NCBI GenBank assembly: GCA_028822935.1
Contig: JAPKCM010000003.1
Span: forward strand, 1-64,000
Source of the DNA: Akkermansiaceae bacterium
Lineage (GTDB): Bacteria; Verrucomicrobiota; Verrucomicrobiia; Verrucomicrobiales; Akkermansiaceae
Reading direction: 5' to 3'
DNA: 64,000 bases
Shown here: one piece after another, positions 36,777-50,800 of the stretch
How positions within the stretch are numbered: the stretch's first letter is position 1
Layout of the letters: every line of letters starts with the position of its first letter
Position numbers and translations under genes: made by a program
Notes under the pieces: generated by a model
What the model saw: the letters and a program-made list of their open reading frames with translations, nothing else
Told to the model about the DNA's origin: nothing
Databases searched by the model: none

Positions 36777-37024
36777 CCAGCTAACAACGAACTAAGTCAT
36801 ACCGCCTCCCTCATCAAAACGATTCAAAGTAGGCGTGCTCCTGGATTTCTGGTTATGTTTCTCGACTATTCGAAGGCTTTCTCGATTTCCAGCGCACAGG
36901 AGCAGCCATGGAGCTGTACTTTGACCAGCCGACGAGCGGAGATATACTATCCCATCGGCAAGGATTGAAACGAAGACGGCTTGCTCGTTTACCGATATAC
37001 CGAGAGCGAAGCAAAGGTGGTGCG
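36777..37024. other. Intergenic region before repeat copy 2
   Basis: Between the haem-motif protein gene and repeat copy 2 nothing convincing is seen. The minus-strand open frame over 36792-37067 runs through the repeat and lacks any recognised motif. Confidence 0.4.
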
Positions 37025-37099
37025 CCTCCGTTCTCCCCCCTCCGCTTCGTTCCAAAGGCGGGCTCAAGACCCTCCCACCAAAAGTAAATTCCTAACAGT
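37025..37099 (+). repeat. 75-bp dispersed repeat, copy 2
   Basis: Gap-free alignment with copies 1 and 3. The last base overlaps the stop codon of the nitric oxide synthase gene (37099-37101, minus strand), so the repeat abuts that gene exactly. Confidence 0.85.
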
Positions 37100-38181
37100 C
37101 AGTAAGGTGATTTCTGATAGAGAAAATTGGGAAGCTCCACTTTTAGCTCAAAGCTTTGCGAGAATATCGGGCTGGCCGCGCCAGATATCGGCGGCACTAG
37201 CCATGCCCAATCGCCCCTGACTTCGCGATTATTGCTGTTTTCTTTTTTACAAAAACTCACAAACTCAGAGCTCACCGTATGATGATCCACGATGCGGTAT
37301 CCCTCTTTTTTGAATGACCAGAGCACCGCTTCATTCAAAGCGATCAATGCGTGATCGATCCAATGACGTGATTTCTTGCTTGGTTCGATTCCCATTGCAG
37401 AGGCGATCTGAGGTAATTGGTTGTAACGATTTTTATCTGAGAAATTCCTCGCTGCGATCTCAGTAGATACGTAATACCCGCTAAAAGGTGCCGCAGGGTA
37501 GATCGCCTTCTCGGTAGCAAAAAGCATATCTGAAACTATTGGCGTGGCATACCAACGCAAGCCCAGGGCCTCTACCTTAGGGTGCTCCGGATGGCGAATG
37601 GCCACTTCCGCCACTGCCCCTGCGGGCAATGGGCGCAGGTGAAGCTTGCCTCCACATTGAAGTATAATGGGTAATATATCGAAACGCGTGCGCTGGCTAG
37701 GCGGCTGCCACCCTAAATCAATTGCAATTTGAGTAAGTTGGCAATTCGCAGGATCGCCCAAGACCGTGCCGTCTGCCGCGAGGTAGCCCGCATAGCTGAT
37801 CAGTTGGTGGTTCCATATCCTAATCTCGGGCTGAAGCGGGTCGAACTCAGGGAATACTGACATGAAGGGCTGCGCGGCACGGCTCTCGGTAGCGAGGCTG
37901 AGGAGTTCGAATAAAGCATCAAAGATCTCATCTGCGCTGGAAACACTTCTGCCATCAATCACTTTTAGCGAGCGCCACCGGGCTCGACCACTACAACGAA
38001 CGGAATTTCGCCATGCCTGCCGAGCCGCTTCCTCCAATCCGACCAAAAGACCCCGACTTTGCCCTAGAAGCTGATGAAGGTCAGATGCATCCCAGCGCTT
38101 TTCCACAGGTAGGCTTGGCCCCTCGGAGTCAATCGGTTGAGCAGAATAAGGGCAACTTGCTTTAGGGGTTTCAGGATTCAT
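37099..38181 (-). CDS. nos: Nitric oxide synthase oxygenase
   Basis: 360 residues, the usual length of bacterial NOS, and without a reductase domain. It should make NO and citrulline from arginine via N-hydroxyarginine with haem and a tetrahydropterin or folate, using borrowed flavodoxin-type electrons. The haem-ligand Cys63 is in VRCSGRARW with the stacking Trp after it; the substrate-binding Glu241 is in YYVSTEIAARN; NRYNQLPQIA follows; the pterin-side GDWAWLVPPISG (around Trp326) is present. A CPY near residue 10 does not form the animal zinc site. No pterin or reductase gene is adjacent. It sits between repeat copies 2 and 3, in a mosaic region, so horizontal acquisition is likely. Confidence 0.95.
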   Translation of the reverse strand: MNPETPKASCPYSAQPIDSEGPSLPVEKRWDASDLHQLLGQSRGLLVGLEEAARQAWRNSVRCSGRARWRSLKVIDGRSVSSADEIFDALFELLSLATESRAAQPFMSVFPEFDPLQPEIRIWNHQLISYAGYLAADGTVLGDPANCQLTQIAIDLGWQPPSQRTRFDILPIILQCGGKLHLRPLPAGAVAEVAIRHPEHPKVEALGLRWYATPIVSDMLFATEKAIYPAAPFSGYYVSTEIAARNFSDKNRYNQLPQIASAMGIEPSKKSRHWIDHALIALNEAVLWSFKKEGYRIVDHHTVSSEFVSFCKKENSNNREVRGDWAWLVPPISGAASPIFSQSFELKVELPNFLYQKSPY

Positions 38182-38210
38182 GCACGAGCTTTGATAATTC
38201 CTTTCCGATA

Positions 38211-38239
38211 AATATGCTAAACATTAGTTGTATGGTCAA
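38211..38239 (-). promoter_or_regulatory. Candidate promoter of the nitric oxide synthase gene with an internal dyad
   Basis: On the minus strand TTGACC (38239-38234) and CATATT (38216-38211) are separated by 17 bp, a good sigma-70 fit, about 30 bp before the start codon. The spacer next to the -10 contains CTAA-TGT-TTAG (38217-38227), a small dyad that could be an operator. The Shine-Dalgarno-like AAGGAA lies rather far from the ATG. Confidence 0.45.
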
Positions 38240-38273
38240 AAGATAGGAGATGATTCTCACGAGCTTCGCGCCT

Positions 38274-38966
38274 TCAGGATACGTAGGCATACTTCGCAAG
38301 GGTCTCGTCTTTGAGTTTCTCTACAACATCAAGGATCACCGGAAGCGGTATCAGGAACCACTCCCTCGGCTCCACGCCGTGACCGAAGCGGTCTTTCAGC
38401 TCAAGATCCAGCCGGGCATCTGCGAAGAACTTGTGTAGCAGGGTTTCCAGCTTCTTGGGGCTGATGTTGGCTAGCTTGAAGGTCCGGACGATCTCCACGT
38501 CCGCCAGCAGGTAGGTCGGGTCTTTCTTCGCATTCGCCACCCGCTTCTTCACGTCTCCACCTGTCACTCCAATCTTATGAATCACAGAGCGGTTCTCTGC
38601 GATGAACGGTTCATCCGAGAGGCTGCGCAGGATATCGATGTATGCAGCCACCAGATCTTGCTCGTCTTCCTCATCGGAAAACAACGGCCTGAACACATCG
38701 AAGTCCTCGCAGATGTCCCGCTTCGCCACTTCCTCCGCATTCATCCCTTCCAGAACCTTGCAGCACTTCGCCGAACCCCGTATCTGATCCAGCCTCTCGG
38801 CGTAGATTCTTTCGCAAACATCCTCTTCTTCCCCGTGCTCTTTGGTGAAACGCACGAACTCCGCGATGATGCGTTGCTCCTTCGCGCTGCGCTCGACCTT
38901 CTTCGCCGGGGTGATGTCCACCCCCAGCGTGGCCAGCATCTTTTCATCAGACTTATCTTTAGACAT
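38274..38966 (-). CDS. GIY-YIG family protein, shortened and with the GIY tyrosine replaced
   Basis: 230 residues. The C-terminal part is a GIY-YIG (T5orf172-like) domain: DILRSLSDEP, HKIGVTGGDVKKR, KLETLLHKFFADARLDLELKDRFG and PREWFLIPL. The N-terminal part (RIYAERLDQIRG, KRDICEDFDVFRPLF) matches the start of a common family whose members are near 400 residues. About 100 residues expected between FRPLF and the nuclease domain are absent. The first-motif Tyr (GTIYVLRS in relatives) aligns with Asp in YIDILRS, so nuclease activity may be lost. It lies upstream of nos, with 92 bp between them, on the same strand. Confidence 0.75.
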   Translation of the reverse strand: MSKDKSDEKMLATLGVDITPAKKVERSAKEQRIIAEFVRFTKEHGEEEDVCERIYAERLDQIRGSAKCCKVLEGMNAEEVAKRDICEDFDVFRPLFSDEEDEQDLVAAYIDILRSLSDEPFIAENRSVIHKIGVTGGDVKKRVANAKKDPTYLLADVEIVRTFKLANISPKKLETLLHKFFADARLDLELKDRFGHGVEPREWFLIPLPVILDVVEKLKDETLAKYAYVS

Positions 38967-39133
38967 TTTTCCCTCTCTTGCCAGACGTTGAAGAAAGACT
39001 ACACCCTACGCCATCTTTTTCTCCCATGGATCGGCAGAGCTGAGAGAAGGAGCACGATCTTTCTACCATTGGAACTCAATCGCCCTCTTCACCCACCAAC
39101 GCCCGCGCATCGTCCAAGGACAAACTTACTTTT

Positions 39134-39491
39134 CTAAAATATGCAAGGCATCGTCGCGTTACAAAGGTCGCGAACGTAGTGCAGGGTAGATGTTGCACAA
39201 GAGCGGGGAGAGACTCCCTCCTTGTGGGGTTCCTGCCTGCAGATGCTGGCGCACCCCGTCTTCCATGACTCCGGCTTTGGGCCATTTGGCCATTTGCCGG
39301 AGCAGTCCTTTGTCACTGATGAGGTGCTCGGTGAAGCGCAACATCCAGTCGTGGTCGATGGCATCGAAGCAACCACGGATATCGGCGTCGAGCACCCAGG
39401 TGACCCTCTTTTTCATGAGATCCAAGTAAAGGGCATCAAGGGCACGGTGCTGGATCTCTTTGAACACATGACGATGGCTGGTTAAAAACTG
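39134..39491 (-). pseudogene. Group II intron reverse transcriptase fragment (frameshifted)
   Basis: Minus-strand reading has ALDALYLDLMKKRVTWVLDADIRGCFDAIDHDW, then KAGVMEDG and GTPQGGSLSPLLCNIY, which are RT domains 2-4 of intron-encoded proteins. One extra C near 39184-39186 shifts the frame; correcting it gives NIYLHYVRDL, the normal continuation. The fragment stops before the YADD catalytic box, and the N-terminal third, maturase and endonuclease domains are missing. No intron RNA domain V was recognised next to it. This is a remnant of a retroelement. Confidence 0.85.
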
Positions 39492-39539
39492 CTAGTTTTT
39501 GGGCCTTCGTTTAATCGCTCGCGGTTCTCTTCAGAGCAC

Positions 39540-39614
39540 CCCCCTTTCTCCCCCCTCCGCTCAGGCCCAAAGGCGGCTTCAAGGCCCTCCCACCATAAGT
39601 AAATTCCTAGCACT
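39540..39614 (+). repeat. 75-bp dispersed repeat, copy 3
   Basis: Third gap-free copy of the repeat, 22 bp before the trpG stop codon and 48 bp after the reverse transcriptase remnant. It marks the right edge of the accessory region. Confidence 0.85.
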
Positions 39615-39636
39615 TAGGAAGTGCCCCTACTCGAAC

Positions 39637-40200
39637 CTAGATCTCCAGAAAATTCTTCAGCAGTTGTTTCCCTGAGTTGGTCAGGATCGACTCCGGGTGA
39701 AACTGCACCCCATGGACATTCAGCTCTTTGTGCTTGAGTCCCATAATGACGCCATCATCGGTCCAAGCGGTCACCTCAAGGCAATCCGGCAAGGTCTCCT
39801 TTTTGACAATCAAGGAGTGGTAGCGTGTCGCCTCGAAAGGATTATCGAGCCCTTTGAAAACACTCTTTCCTTCATGATAAATCATCGAAGTCTTACCGTG
39901 CATCAACTTCTCGGCACGAACCACTTCTCCCCCATAAACCTGACCGATCGACTGATGCCCTAGGCAAACTCCGAAGACCGGAAGACTTGCACCAAAGGCC
40001 TTGATCACCTCGCGGGAAATCCCCGCTTCATTCGGCGTGCACGGTCCCGGAGAGATGCAAATTCGTGAAGGATTTAGCTCCTTCAATTGCGCCACCGTCA
40101 CCGCATCATTGCGCAGCACTTTCATCTCCGCCCCCAACTCGCCAAAATACTGAACAAGATTGTAGGTGAAGGAATCATAGTTATCGATAACGACTAGCAT
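39637..40200 (-). CDS. trpG: Anthranilate synthase component II (glutamine amidotransferase)
   Basis: 187 residues, class I glutamine amidotransferase. Catalytic triad: Cys in [12 protein letters not shown], His and Glu in [10 protein letters not shown]; the oxyanion region is [12 protein letters not shown]. It supplies ammonia to TrpE. It may double as PabA for folate synthesis, as in many bacteria with one copy. Its start overlaps the trpE stop by 7 bases (ATGCTAG). Confidence 0.93.
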   Translation of the reverse strand: MLVVIDNYDSFTYNLVQYFGELGAEMKVLRNDAVTVAQLKELNPSRICISPGPCTPNEAGISREVIKAFGASLPVFGVCLGHQSIGQVYGGEVVRAEKLMHGKTSMIYHEGKSVFKGLDNPFEATRYHSLIVKKETLPDCLEVTAWTDDGVIMGLKHKELNVHGVQFHPESILTNSGKQLLKNFLEI

Positions 40201-41705
40201 GGCTTCATGTCTGTGAGGGTTTTTGCCAAAGCCACCGCACGCATCATTGCGGCAGCTTTATTGAGGGTCTCGTTGTATTCGTAGGTTGGATTACTATCCG
40301 CAACCACTCCTGCACCGGCCTGGATGTAGACTTTACCGTCTTTCAAGAGGCAGGTCCTCAATGCGATGCAAGAGTCATGACTTCCGTCCCAGCCGAAGTA
40401 ACCGACCGCGCCGGAATAACTTCCCCGCTTATTCTTCTCCAACTCGTTGATGATTTGCATCGCCCGAATCTTAGGCGCTCCGCTCACGGTCCCCGCCGGG
40501 AAGGTCGAGCGTAGGACATCATAGGAGCTGAACTCAGGTGAAAGTTTTCCACTCACATTGGAAACAATGTGCATCACGTGGCTGTATCGCTCAACGATCA
40601 TCATATCATCGACCGACACGCTACCGTGCGTGGAGATTCTCCCGACGTCATTGCGAGCCAGATCAATCAGCATCACGTGCTCTGCGCATTCTTTTTCATC
40701 GGCCAAAAGCTCAGCCGCAAGCGCATCATCCTCTTCCGGGGTCTTCCCTCTCCATCGAGTCCCCGCGATAGGGCGGATATCAATCTTCCCGTTGATCGCA
40801 CGCACGTGAACTTCCGGGGAACTGCCCACAAGAGAGAAGTCCGGAGTTTCGTAAACGAACATATAAGGCGAAGGATTAATGTGACGCAGCGCCCGATAAA
40901 GATCGATGGGGCTCCCTTCAAAATCTGCTTCAAATCGCTGACTCGGGACCGCCTGAAACACATCACCCGCGGTGATGTATTCTTGGACACGTGTCACCAT
41001 CGTCTCATATTCTTCCTGCGTGGTATTGCTCCGAGGTGCCGGCGGCTCGATCTCCGCGAGACCATTCAGAGGAGAAACATGGAGAGGCCGGTCAAGAACG
41101 TCCATGAGCGTCGCGATCCGTCCGCGCGCTGCGTCGTAGGCTTCCAGATCGGTCTCGTGTTCGTTCAAAAGAGCATTCGAGACCACCAACAATCGGCGCA
41201 ACTTGTGATCGAAGATCACCATCGTATCCGCGAGAAAGAAAATCGACTCTGGCAGCCCTAAATCATCTTCGGGAGATTCGGTCACCGCGGGTTCAAACTG
41301 CGAAACCGCGTCGTAGCCGACATAGCCCACGGCTCCGCCGAAGAATGGAGGCGCATCACCATGAGTCACGGGTTTATAAGCAGACATCAGCCGCTCCACT
41401 TCATCGAGAACATCGCCCTCACGAGCCCGCTCTTCAACTTCCCCGTCACGAACGATCGTCACTTGGTCACCCATCGATCGAAAAACCCACTTCGGTTGGC
41501 TTCCCACGATGGACCATCGACCACTCGCATCCGTACTTTCCGCGCTTTCAAAAAGAAAGGCGTGTTTTCCATCCCGAAGTTTCAAAAAGGCGGAAACCGG
41601 AGTTTCAAAATCAGCGGCCAATTGAGCGTAGACGGGCACGACGTTTCCGGACTTTGCCAATTCAACAAACTCCTCCGCATCTGGTTTGACTGGAACCTCC
41701 TTCAC
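40194..41705 (-). CDS. trpE: Anthranilate synthase component I
   Basis: 503 residues from the GTG at 41705. The frame is open to 41861, but family similarity begins at [33 protein letters not shown], and a longer start would run into the divergent accD promoter. The chorismate-binding domain shows [47 protein letters not shown] and [12 protein letters not shown]. It makes anthranilate from chorismate; Trp feedback residues were not assessed. It forms a coupled operon with trpG, while trpF lies at 17882. Confidence 0.94.
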   Translation of the reverse strand: MKEVPVKPDAEEFVELAKSGNVVPVYAQLAADFETPVSAFLKLRDGKHAFLFESAESTDASGRWSIVGSQPKWVFRSMGDQVTIVRDGEVEERAREGDVLDEVERLMSAYKPVTHGDAPPFFGGAVGYVGYDAVSQFEPAVTESPEDDLGLPESIFFLADTMVIFDHKLRRLLVVSNALLNEHETDLEAYDAARGRIATLMDVLDRPLHVSPLNGLAEIEPPAPRSNTTQEEYETMVTRVQEYITAGDVFQAVPSQRFEADFEGSPIDLYRALRHINPSPYMFVYETPDFSLVGSSPEVHVRAINGKIDIRPIAGTRWRGKTPEEDDALAAELLADEKECAEHVMLIDLARNDVGRISTHGSVSVDDMMIVERYSHVMHIVSNVSGKLSPEFSSYDVLRSTFPAGTVSGAPKIRAMQIINELEKNKRGSYSGAVGYFGWDGSHDSCIALRTCLLKDGKVYIQAGAGVVADSNPTYEYNETLNKAAAMMRAVALAKTLTDMKPC

Positions 41706-41847
41706 GTGGAACGCAGTCTGACGATCCCTCCTCTGCTGGCAATGCGAAAGAGCGGCCCTTGAGTGGCAATTTTCGAATTTTGCAAAGAAAATATTGCTGA
41801 GAAATTTCAGTTCATTTTTGGAGATTCCGGCATTAGTCTGTTTGGCA

Positions 41848-42684
41848 ATGGGCATCTTCAATAGACCACAACTGAAGCGTCAGACCAAAAATCGCGATAG
41901 CGTTCCTGATGATCTCTGGAACAAGTGTCCCGAGTGCGGAGAAATGATTCACACTCTCGACCTCAAGCAACACAATCTCGTCTGCCCTCATTGCTCACAC
42001 CATTTCATGATGGGTGCCTATGAGCGATTTAAGCTCCTCGCCGATGAAGAGAGCTTTGAAGAAACTGAGGCCAATCTTATTTCCACCAATCCTCTGGGGT
42101 TCGAAAACTACAAGGAAAAGACGGCCACGCTCAGAGAAAAGACCGGCCTAAAGGATGCCGTGGTCACCGGACGTTTCTCCATGAATGGCCACCCCTCCAT
42201 GGCAGCGGTGATGGACTTCAAATATTTTGCTGGCTCGATGGGCTCAGTCGTGGGTGAGAAAATCACGCGGGCCATCGAAACCGCAACCACTGAGAAACGA
42301 GCAATGCTCATATTTTCCTCATCATCGGGGGCCCGCATGCAGGAAGGCATGCTTTCCCTCATGCAGATGGCCAAAACCTGCGGCGCGCTTGCCCGCCATG
42401 GAGAAGCCAAGCTCCCTTACATTTCCATTTTCACCCACCCCACCACGGGAGGTGTGACTGCGTCGTTCGCCACCATCGGGGATATCAATCTAGCCGAACC
42501 AAAATGCATGATCGGCTTCGCCGGTCCTCGGGTGATCAAAGAGACGACCCATCAGGATCTTCCTCCAGGCTTCCAAACAGCCGAATTCATGTTGGATCAT
42601 GGCCTCGTCGACGCCATCGTGGCCCGTCGCGATTTGAAGCAACAGCTCAGCGATCTTCTGGATTATATGATGCCTCAATCATAG
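41848..42684 (+). CDS. accD: Acetyl-CoA carboxylase carboxyltransferase subunit beta
   Basis: 278 residues from the ATG at 41848 (MGIFNRPQLKR), the usual form; the open frame to 41794 is leader. N-terminal zinc ribbon CPECGEMIHTLDLKQHNLVCPHC, then the crotonase-like carboxyltransferase domain with SSSGARMQEGMLSLMQMAK, THPTTGGVTASFA and GFAGPRVIKET. It joins AccA to transfer carboxyl from biotin to acetyl-CoA in fatty acid synthesis. Its 3' end overlaps the converging transporter gene by 38 bp. Confidence 0.95.
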   Translation: MGIFNRPQLKRQTKNRDSVPDDLWNKCPECGEMIHTLDLKQHNLVCPHCSHHFMMGAYERFKLLADEESFEETEANLISTNPLGFENYKEKTATLREKTGLKDAVVTGRFSMNGHPSMAAVMDFKYFAGSMGSVVGEKITRAIETATTEKRAMLIFSSSSGARMQEGMLSLMQMAKTCGALARHGEAKLPYISIFTHPTTGGVTASFATIGDINLAEPKCMIGFAGPRVIKETTHQDLPPGFQTAEFMLDHGLVDAIVARRDLKQQLSDLLDYMMPQS

Positions 42685-43531
42685 AGAACCGCCTCCGCAC
42701 CAGTGGATAGAGCGAAATCGCGATGACAATGACAGAGGCCCCGACGTAAAAACCCGGGCCCAAATGCTGGTAGTCTCTTAAAATAAGGGCTGCCAAAAGG
42801 ATCCCATAAACCGGCTCCAGATTGTTCATGAAGTTGATCGTGAACACGCTGAAGCGCTTAAGAAGATTCACATACTCTGAAAAAGCCACCACCGTGCACA
42901 GTCCTCCGAGGAGAAATAAGTAAGCCCAATCCATGAAACTCGGCACGAGATCGAGTTCATGAACGAGAAAGGGTAAACTAATCGTGGCAAAGAGACACGC
43001 GCCCATCATTTCGTAGCAGGTGATCAGATAGGGCCCCGCCTTCTTAATGTGGAAGCTGTTGATCACGGAAAAAATGGACGCAAAAAAGGCCGAGAAAATC
43101 GCGATCAAAAATCCCGCGCTATATTCAGATTCGCTTTTGAAGATCATCGAAACTCCGATGATAACCACCGCTCCGAACACCAAATCAATCGGACGGAATC
43201 TTCTTCCCCGGACGATCATGGGTTCAAGAATGGCAGTCCAGAGCGAGAGGGTCGCCATCCCGACCATGCAAATCGAAACATTGGCCACCTTAACCGCGAG
43301 GAAAAAAGTCACCCAATGAGCTCCAATAACAAGCCCCGTCGCAGTAAAATTCAGGGCATCACGAAGGGGAATGCGAAGCTTGCGCCGAAGGATCAGGACT
43401 AGAATCACCGAAGCAATCGCGGTCCGAAAGACCACAATCTCCGGAGCAGGCAGCATGATCAAGGCGCCCAAGACGGCCGTAAATCCCCAGAGGATCACCA
43501 CACCCTGAAGTTTTAAATGGTCTCTGATCAC
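42647..43531 (-). CDS. DMT (EamA) family transporter
   Basis: 294 residues with ten hydrophobic helices in two EamA repeats (first around VVILWGFTAVLGALIMLPAPEIVVFRT, second around FSAFFASIFSVINSFHIKK). The substrate is unknown; relatives carry small metabolites outward. It is complete, in contrast to the shortened paralogue at 4949. It lies just beyond the rpoC terminator. Confidence 0.82.
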   Translation of the reverse strand: MIRDHLKLQGVVILWGFTAVLGALIMLPAPEIVVFRTAIASVILVLILRRKLRIPLRDALNFTATGLVIGAHWVTFFLAVKVANVSICMVGMATLSLWTAILEPMIVRGRRFRPIDLVFGAVVIIGVSMIFKSESEYSAGFLIAIFSAFFASIFSVINSFHIKKAGPYLITCYEMMGACLFATISLPFLVHELDLVPSFMDWAYLFLLGGLCTVVAFSEYVNLLKRFSVFTINFMNNLEPVYGILLAALILRDYQHLGPGFYVGASVIVIAISLYPLVRRRFSMIEASYNPEDR

Positions 43532-43561
43532 AGAAGTTTAATTTCTTGGGCCCGATAGAAA

Positions 43562-43594
43562 AAAGCCCCGGTCGCTTTCGCGAACCGGGGCTTT
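43562..43594 (-). terminator. rpoC operon terminator
   Basis: AAAGCCCCGGT and ACCGGGGCTTT form an 11-bp stem, followed on the minus strand by a run of six T. It lies 23 bases past the rpoC stop and insulates the ribosomal/RNA polymerase operon from the transporter gene. Confidence 0.9.
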
Positions 43595-43616
43595 GAAGTT
43601 TTTCTAAGCGTTCAGC

Positions 43617-47762
<4,146 letters not shown>

Positions 47763-47809
47763 AATAGTAGTTACTAGGTTCTAGTGGTTGGGTTTGGGTT
47801 CTGTGTTGA

Positions 47810-50800
47810 TTAAATGGTGAGATCGTCGAGTGAGAAGTCGCCGGAAGGTTCGACCGCTCCTGCTTTTTTACCAGAACGTCCTGGCTTCACATCGAGACAG
47901 AGTGACTGCATTTCCTTGATGAGAACGTTGAAACTTTCAGGAGTGCCAGCCTCTAGGCTGTTATCCCCTTTTACGATCGCTTCATAGATTCGTGTCCGGC
48001 CTTGCACGTCATCTGACTTCACCGTCAGAAGTTCCTGCAGGGTGTATGCGGCACCGTAGGCTTCAAGAGCCCAGACCTCCATCTCACCGAATCGCTGACC
48101 ACCATACTGGGCCTTTCCACCGAGCGGCTGCTGGGTAACAAGTGAGTATGGACCAACGGCACGGGCGTGAATCTTATCAGCCACGAGGTGACCGAGCTTC
48201 AGCATGTAAATAATACCGACCACCACTGGCTGGTGGATTGCGTCTCCAGTGCGTCCATCATAGAGAGTAGACTTACCAGCGATTGAGCCGTCCTTACCAT
48301 CGCCGATCCAGGTGAAGCCCTCGACTTTTTTGGCCTCGGACATGTATTCCCAAATCTTGTCTTCGTGAATACCATCGAAAATTGGGGTCGCGACCTTGAA
48401 CCCGAGGGCCTTGGCTGCAACACCGAGGTGAGTCTCGAGAACCTGTCCCACATTCATGCGGGATGGCACACCAAGAGGGTTGAGGCAGATGTCAACCGGA
48501 GTTCCATCGGAAAGGTAAGGCATGTCAGCCTCAGGCACGATGACCGCGACAACTCCTTTGTTTCCGTGACGTCCAGCCATCTTATCACCGACGCTGAGCT
48601 TACGCTTAGCGGCAACGAAGACCTTTACTTCCTTAACGACGCCGGGATCGACTTCGTCACCACTCTCGAGTTGGTCGAGGCGGCGCTCACGATCTCCGTC
48701 AAGCTCACCAAAGCGGCTTTCGAATCCAGAGATGATTTCGAGGATTTTGTTACGGATCGGAGAAGGATCGATTTCGATGTGATCATAGACCGACGCCAAC
48801 TTACGCAGGAGGGTCTTGGTGATCTTACGGTTCGCGGGGATAATGATCTCACCAGACTGGGCATTCACCACGTCGAGAGGGATTTTTTCTCCAAGGAGGA
48901 TGTCGGAAAGTTTCTCAGTGAGCTGGTCAGTGAGTTGGTCTTTCTTCTTCTTGTGCTCGTCGTTGATCTTCTTGAGCTGCTTCTTGAGCTTCGCTGGATC
49001 TGCTTCGAGTTCCTTGCGACGGGCCATCCCGTGCGTCGCGATACGAATATCCTGCACGATTCCGGTGCAACCGGAAGGAACACGGAGGGAAGTATCCTTA
49101 ACATCAGCAGCTTTCTCACCGAAAATCGCACGAAGAAGGCGCTCCTCAGGAGCGAGCTCTGTCTCGGATTTCGGAGTGATCTTACCAACGAGGATGTCGC
49201 CAGGTTTCACCTCAGCACCGATACGAACGATACCGTCGTGATCGAGGTTCTTCAGAGCTTCTTCACCGACGTTTGGAATATCACGAGTGATTTCCTCAGG
49301 TCCGAGCTTGGTGTCACGAGCAGCAGCCTCGAATTCAGAGATGTGAATCGAGGTGTAAATGTCGTCCTTCACCATGCGCTCCGAGATTACAATAGCATCC
49401 TCAAAGTTGTATCCGTTCCATGGCATGAAGGCCACAAGGACGTTAGCTCCGAGAGCAAGCTCTCCAAACTGGGTGTTCGGACCGTCAGCAATGATGTCAC
49501 CGTTCTTGATCTTCTGACCGCTGCGGACGAGAGGCTTCTGGTTGATGCAAGAACCGGAGTTCGAACGCATGAACTTACGAAGCGGATAAACGAAGATCCC
49601 CTTTTCAGGATCCGACTTAATCGATTCGGGTTCACTCAGGAAACGTTCTTCCGAAACAGGAAGAGTTCCGTCCTTTGTTGTGATGATGTATTCCGCAGAA
49701 GATGCGGCAATGATGCCGTCGGCTTCTGCTACGATAACAGCTCGAGAGTCGCGAGCTGCTTTCTCTTCGAGACCGGTGCCGATGTATGGCGAGTCAGAGA
49801 CGAGAAGCGGCACACCCTGGCGCTGCATGTTTGATCCCATGAGTGCACGGTTGGCGTCATCGTGCTCGAGGAAAGGAATGAGACCCGCAGCAACTGAAAC
49901 AAGCTGTTTGGGAGAAACGTCCATGTAGTCAACCCGGTCAGGATCAACCTCGAGGAATTCACCACGCTCACGAGCAGTGATGCGCTCCGTCAAGAAAGCT
50001 CCCTTTTTATCAATCGGGTTACTCGCTTGAGCGATGAGGAAGCCTTCTTCCTGGTCAGCCGTGAGATACTCGATGGTATTGGTAACCTTCCGCTTCTTAA
50101 CGACGCGGTAAGGAGTCTCAATGAAACCAAACTCGTTGATACGAGCATAGGTGCACATCGAGTTAATAAGACCAATGTTCGGTCCTTCCGGAGTCTCAAT
50201 CGGGCAGATCCGGCCGTAGTGAGAGGTGTGAACGTCCCGGACTTCGAAACCAGCACGGTCGCGATTGAGTCCACCCGGTCCAAGAGCCGAAAGACGGCGC
50301 TTGTGGGTAAGCTCGGCGAGCGGGTTAGTCTGGTCCATGAACTGGGAGAGCTGGGAACGACCGAAGAAGTCACGCACGACCGCGGAAAGCGCCTTCGGGT
50401 TGATCAGCTTCTGAGGCGTCATTCCTTCGATGTTCACATCGAAGAGAGTCATGCGCTCTTTCACCAGACGCTCGGTGCGGGCAAGACCCACGCGGCACTG
50501 GTTTGCAAGAAGTTCACCCACAGCTCGAACACGACGGGATCCGAGGTGATCAATATCATCAAGGACACCCTCACCCTTCTTCAGGTTGAGAATATACTGA
50601 ACAGCCGCAAGGAAGTCCTTACCGACCATGATGCGCTCGTTGGGGTCAACATCGATCTTAAGCTTCTGGTTGATCTTGTAACGACCAACACGAGTCAGGT
50701 CATATTTTTTAGGATCAAAGAAGAGACGCTTCAGGAGTGCGCGAGCGTTAGCTGCCGTTGGCGGATCGCCAGGGCGGAGCTTGCGGTAGATGTCCTTGAG

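Noticed and set aside
36792-37067. 91-residue minus-strand frame before repeat copy 2
   Set aside because: It runs through the repeat and resembles nothing; similar frames appear at the other repeat copies simply because the repeat is open.
34265-39614. 75-bp repeats considered as integron attC sites
   Set aside because: No matching R'/R'' core sites (GTTRRRY and RYYYAAC) at the ends, and no integrase gene in the window.
48365-49834. 489-residue plus-strand frame opposite rpoB
   Set aside because: Antisense shadow of rpoB; the composition is that of a reversed conserved gene.
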